Assembly: GCF_000708715.2 (NCBI RefSeq)
Contig: NZ_JENB01000015.1
Coordinates: 1 to 64,000, forward strand
DNA: 64,000 nt
Direction of reading: 5' to 3'
DNA from: Pseudomonas putida W15Oct28
GTDB lineage: Bacteria > Pseudomonadota > Gammaproteobacteria > Pseudomonadales > Pseudomonadaceae
The stretch's first letter is position 1, and every line of letters starts with the position of its first letter. Position numbers and translations under genes: made by a program. The notes under the pieces are model-generated. The model saw only the letters and a list, made by a program, of their open reading frames with translations. It ran no database searches and was not told where the DNA came from. Shown piece by piece: positions 60,900-64,000 of the stretch.

Positions 60900-61739
60900 A
60901 TGTCGTCGCTCAAACTCAACGTCGAAGCGCTCAACGTACGCTTCGTCAACGGCAAGAAAGAAATGCACGCGGTGCGCGATGTGTCGTTCACCCTGGGCCG
61001 GGAAAAACTGGCCATCGTCGGTGAGTCCGGCTCGGGCAAGTCGACGGTCGGGCGCAGCTTGCTCAAGCTGCACCCCGGCAGCACGCAGATCACCGCCAAG
61101 GCCCTGCAGTTCGACGATGTCGACCTGCTCAGCGCCAGCGAAAAGGCCATGCAGAAGATCCGCGGCCAGCGCATCTCGATGATCATGCAAGACCCCAAGT
61201 ACTCGCTCAACCCGGTGGTCAAGGTTGGCGACCAGATCGCCGAGGCGTACCTGGCGCACCACAAGGCCAGCCGCAGCGAGGCCCGCGAGCGGGTCATGCT
61301 GATGCTGGAAAAGGTCCATATTCGCGACCCGAAACGCGTCTACAACCTGTACCCGCATGAAGTCAGCGGCGGCATGGGCCAGCGCATCATGATCGCCATG
61401 ATGGTCATCACCAACCCGGAGGTGATCATCGCCGACGAGCCGACTTCGGCGCTCGACGTGTCGGTGCGCCAGCAGGTGCTCAACGTGCTCGAAGAGCTGG
61501 TGGTCGAGCAGCAGATGGGGCTGATCTTCGTCAGCCACGACCTCAACCTGGTGCGCAACTACTGTGACCGGGTGTTGGTGATGTACGCCGGGCGGGTGGT
61601 CGAGTCGCTCGCCGCGTGCGACCTGCAGTATGCCGAACACCCGTATACCCGTGGCCTGCTGGCGGCCTTGCCGAGCATGGACAACCGCCGCCCGCGCTTG
61701 CCGGTGCTGCAACGCGACCCGCTCTGGCTCACCTGCTGA
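60900..61739 (+). CDS. ABC transporter ATP-binding protein, DppD type
   Basis: This 279-residue ATPase has Walker A GESGSGKST, signature VSGGMGQRIMIAMM and Walker B VIIADEPTSALD. It is about 50 residues shorter than DppD/OppD and lacks the usual Cys-rich C-terminal extension. GGAGGC precedes the ATG. Confidence 0.9.
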   Translation: MSSLKLNVEALNVRFVNGKKEMHAVRDVSFTLGREKLAIVGESGSGKSTVGRSLLKLHPGSTQITAKALQFDDVDLLSASEKAMQKIRGQRISMIMQDPKYSLNPVVKVGDQIAEAYLAHHKASRSEARERVMLMLEKVHIRDPKRVYNLYPHEVSGGMGQRIMIAMMVITNPEVIIADEPTSALDVSVRQQVLNVLEELVVEQQMGLIFVSHDLNLVRNYCDRVLVMYAGRVVESLAACDLQYAEHPYTRGLLAALPSMDNRRPRLPVLQRDPLWLTC

Positions 61740-61749
61740 GGTAACTGAC

Positions 61750-62526
61750 ATGTCCATGATCCAAGCACAATCGCTGAACCTGAGCTTCGGCGTTGGCGCC
61801 ACCCTCAACCAGGTGCTGCACGACGTCGACCTGACCGTCGAGGACGGCGAGTCGTTCGGCCTGGTCGGCGAGTCGGGCTCTGGCAAGACCACCGTGCTGC
61901 GCTGCCTGGCCGGCCAGTACCGGCACTGGAGCGGGGCGCTGAGCATTGCCGGCGGTGCGTTGCAGCACAAGCTGCCCAAGGAGCACTTTCGCAAGGTGCA
62001 GATGGTCTTCCAGGACCCCTACGGCTCGTTGCACCCGCGGCACACCATCGACACCGCCTTGCGCGAGCCGCTGACCATTCACGGCATGGCTGATCGCGAC
62101 GACCGGATCAACGACATCCTGGTCAAGGTCGGCCTCAATGACAGCTTTCGCTACCGCTATCCGCACCAATTGTCGGGCGGGCAGCGCCAGCGGGTGGCGA
62201 TTGCCCGCGCGCTGATCCTTGAGCCGCGTGTGTTGCTGCTGGATGAGCCGACCTCGGCGCTGGATGTCTCGGTGCAGGCGGAGATCCTCAACCTGCTGGC
62301 AGACCTGCGCCAGCGCGAGAAGCTCACCTACCTGATGGTGACCCACGACCTGGGGGTGGTCAGCCACCTGTGCGACAAGGTCGCGGTGATGCAGCAGGGG
62401 CGTATCGTCGAGCGCCTCGACAGCCAAGCGTTGAGCCAGGACCTCGCCCGTCATGACTACACCCGCATGCTGGTCCAGGCCAGCCGCGACTTCAGCGCCG
62501 AATCGCCGCGCGCCGCCTCTGCCTGA
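61750..62526 (+). CDS. ABC transporter ATP-binding protein, DppF type
   Basis: This 258-residue ATPase has Walker A GESGSGKTT, signature LSGGQRQRVAIARAL and Walker B VLLLDEPTSALD. It is shorter than DppF, ending soon after the nucleotide-binding domain. It begins 10 bases after the DppD-type gene and completes the importer. Confidence 0.9.
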   Translation: MSMIQAQSLNLSFGVGATLNQVLHDVDLTVEDGESFGLVGESGSGKTTVLRCLAGQYRHWSGALSIAGGALQHKLPKEHFRKVQMVFQDPYGSLHPRHTIDTALREPLTIHGMADRDDRINDILVKVGLNDSFRYRYPHQLSGGQRQRVAIARALILEPRVLLLDEPTSALDVSVQAEILNLLADLRQREKLTYLMVTHDLGVVSHLCDKVAVMQQGRIVERLDSQALSQDLARHDYTRMLVQASRDFSAESPRAASA

Positions 62527-62596
62527 ACCCCTCCCAAGCCTGTGCGCCTGAGCCTGCGGGGCAGGGTGCACAGGGCTGCCGATCAAGGAATCCACC

Positions 62597-62965
62597 GTGC
62601 CTCATTGCATTATCGATTGCCCGGCCAGCTTGGCTGAGCGGGTTGGCGAGCAGACGCTGCTGGCCGCCGTGCACGATGCCATCGATGCCAGCGGGCTGTT
62701 CAAGCCCGGCGACATCAAGGCGCGGCTGAACACCTTCAGCCATTACCGCTGCGGCGCCGGGCAGGATGATTTCGTGCATGTCGCGCTGTACCTGTTCGCC
62801 GGGCGCAGCGCCGAGCAGCGGCGCAGCCTCGCTTCGGCGGGGGTGGCGGCGCTGGTCGGCCTGCTGCCCGAGGTCGAGGCGCTATCAATGGATGTCAGGG
62901 AAATGGCCCGGGAGACCTTCGTCAACCGCAGCCAGTACCTCGAGCAAGCCGCGTTGACGGTTTGA
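62597..62965 (+). CDS. Tautomerase-superfamily protein, 5-carboxymethyl-2-hydroxymuconate isomerase (CHMI) family
   Basis: This 122-residue protein starts at GTG (AAGGAATCCACC upstream) and reads MPHCIIDCPASLAE, so removal of Met exposes the catalytic Pro-1 of the tautomerase superfamily. The spacing of DFVHVALYLFAGRSAEQRRSLA and the length match CHMI (HpaF), an isomerase of homoprotocatechuate catabolism. No aromatic meta-cleavage gene is nearby; it lies in a uronate operon, so it may act on a keto-sugar acid instead. The substrate is unknown. Confidence 0.8.
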   Translation: MPHCIIDCPASLAERVGEQTLLAAVHDAIDASGLFKPGDIKARLNTFSHYRCGAGQDDFVHVALYLFAGRSAEQRRSLASAGVAALVGLLPEVEALSMDVREMARETFVNRSQYLEQAALTV

Positions 62966-63028
62966 GCCACGCGGCTCGGCCGCTCAAGCGTGGCGTTATC
63001 AATGGCAAAAACAAGGAAGATAAAAACC

Positions 63029-64000
63029 ATGCCGTATGCACACCCTGCTGTCGCTGCACGCAAACACCCACTGGCGCGTGCACTGCTGAGTGCCCTGGCC
63101 ATGGGCTGCAGCCTGCCGCTCTGGGCGCTGGACGCGCCCACCAAACTCCAGGTGCCGACGCTGGCCTACGATGAGCAACAGATCATCCTGGTCTGGGAGA
63201 AGCCGGCCGACCACGCCGAGATCGTCGATTACCATGTCTATGCCAATGGCAAGCTGCTCGGTGGCAGCAACGCCAATAACGACCAGGTCTCACCGGCCAA
63301 GCCTTACATCGACCACTTCTACCAGCAGGACACGCAGAACTTCCACCACCGCATCGCCATTCACAGCTTCACCGCCCAAGGGCTTGCGCCCGATACTGAA
63401 TACCGCTTCACCGTGCGTTCGGTCGATCGCAACGGCAAGGAGTCGGCCGACAGCCCTGTGGTGGTGCAGCGTACCGTGGCCGTACCGGCGCTGTTCAACG
63501 TGCAGCGGTACGGTGCCAAGGGCGATGGCAAGGCGCTCGACACGGCCGCCATCCAGCGTGCCATCGAGGCGTGCAGCAAGGGCTGCAAGGTGCTGCTGCC
63601 TGCCGGCACGTACAAGAGCGGGGCGCTCTACCTCAAAAGCAACATGACCCTGGAAATCGCCGAGGGCGCTACCCTGCTGGGCTCCGAGCGTGCCGAGGAC
63701 TACCCGCGCGAGGGCTATATCCAGTACCCGTATTCCACCACCGTGCGCCCGGCCTCGCTGATCAACGCGTTGCCGCGCGACCCGCAGGCGCATCAGGCCT
63801 TCGAGAACATCCGCATCGTTGGCAAGGGCACGATCGACGGCAACGGCTGGAAGCGTAACCCGGACGTGATCGACCAGCGCGGGCAAGCCTTGCCCTTCTA
63901 CCTGCCCAGCGACAACACCCGCTACATGCACGACGGCGTGCTGGCCAAGGCGCAAGTAGAGCGGGCGGTGGCCGAGGGCATGAACGTCAAGGACGCCTAC
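63029..64000 (+). CDS. Exo-poly-alpha-galacturonosidase (PehX-like, GH28), N-terminal 324 residues only
   Basis: The frame from the ATG at 63029 is open to the window edge. A signal peptide (about residues 1-33) is followed by a fibronectin-III-like domain (about 37-150: YHVYANGKLLGGSNANNDQ, HRIAIHSF, YRFTVRSVDRNG) and then the start of the GH28 beta-helix (NVQRYGAKGDGKALDTAAIQ from 158; GKGTIDGNGWKRNPD at 266). The order and wording match Dickeya PehX, which releases digalacturonate from polygalacturonate. The GH28 catalytic motifs lie beyond the window, so activity cannot be confirmed. Confidence 0.9.
   Translation, partial: MPYAHPAVAARKHPLARALLSALAMGCSLPLWALDAPTKLQVPTLAYDEQQIILVWEKPADHAEIVDYHVYANGKLLGGSNANNDQVSPAKPYIDHFYQQDTQNFHHRIAIHSFTAQGLAPDTEYRFTVRSVDRNGKESADSPVVVQRTVAVPALFNVQRYGAKGDGKALDTAAIQRAIEACSKGCKVLLPAGTYKSGALYLKSNMTLEIAEGATLLGSERAEDYPREGYIQYPYSTTVRPASLINALPRDPQAHQAFENIRIVGKGTIDGNGWKRNPDVIDQRGQALPFYLPSDNTRYMHDGVLAKAQVERAVAEGMNVKDAY

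Noticed and set aside
55528..62526. Ordinary dipeptide importer
   Set aside because: The family is right, but linkage with a KdgM porin, Udh, lactonase and exo-polygalacturonase makes an acidic oligosaccharide more likely; kept as an alternative, not excluded.

Overview
The window looks like chromosomal DNA of a Pseudomonas of the P. putida group. The evidence is high GC, dense REP-type repeats of Pseudomonas character, and gene neighbourhoods I recognise from that group (purB-hflD-mnmA, two icd genes, cspD/clpS/clpA, infA-bpt-aat, ftsK-lolA-rarA-crcB-serS-cysG, tusDCBE, pcaIJ, nikABCDE-nikR). All identifications were made by reading the sequence; no database search was run.

Layout. The left edge (1-131) is the end of an IS3-family insertion sequence. 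Positions 181-34,300 are mostly core genes: an alpha/beta hydrolase, a PuuB-like oxidase, topB, roxA plus an overlapping acetyltransferase, purB, hflD, mnmA, a Nudix hydrolase, divergent monomeric and dimeric isocitrate dehydrogenases, cspD, the N-degron proteolysis set (clpS, clpA, bpt, aat, with infA between), the ftsK-to-cysG operon, a glutathionyl-hydroquinone reductase, the tusDCBE-trpD2 operon, an NCS2 purine permease, a Bax-inhibitor-1 protein and tRNA-Ser(UGA).

Positions 34,300-46,900 are accessory. Two small Pseudomonas-specific genes come first, one preceded by a leader that can fold into an H-type pseudoknot ending just before its ribosome-binding site. Then come a decayed pcaI/pcaJ fragment, a Tat-exported Cys-rich copper-storage-like protein, a complete nikABCDE importer with divergent nikR and a near-consensus NikR operator, a TonB-dependent receptor behind a Zur-like palindrome, arfB, a small periplasmic protein, a second pcaJ fragment among REP repeats, and the intact pcaIJ genes with PcaR-type operator repeats.

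Positions 46,900-51,400 hold a small membrane protein, an acetyltransferase cut short by a nonsense codon, a LysR regulator, a cytosine-deaminase-like amidohydrolase and an MFS transporter.

Positions 51,400-64,000 are the most interesting part: two divergent operons that together look like a pectin or oligogalacturonide utilisation locus. The minus-strand operon encodes a KdgM-type porin, uronate dehydrogenase and a UxuL-like aldarolactonase. The plus-strand operon encodes an enolase-superfamily acid-sugar enzyme, a Dpp/Opp-type ABC importer with two paralogous binding proteins, a CHMI-family tautomerase and a PehX-like exo-polygalacturonase that runs off the window end. The inferred flow is: the secreted enzyme releases digalacturonate, the porin and ABC importer take it up, and galacturonate is oxidised by Udh and opened by the lactonase and/or the enolase-family enzyme. 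I found no enzyme in the window that splits digalacturonate inside the cell, and no dedicated regulator.
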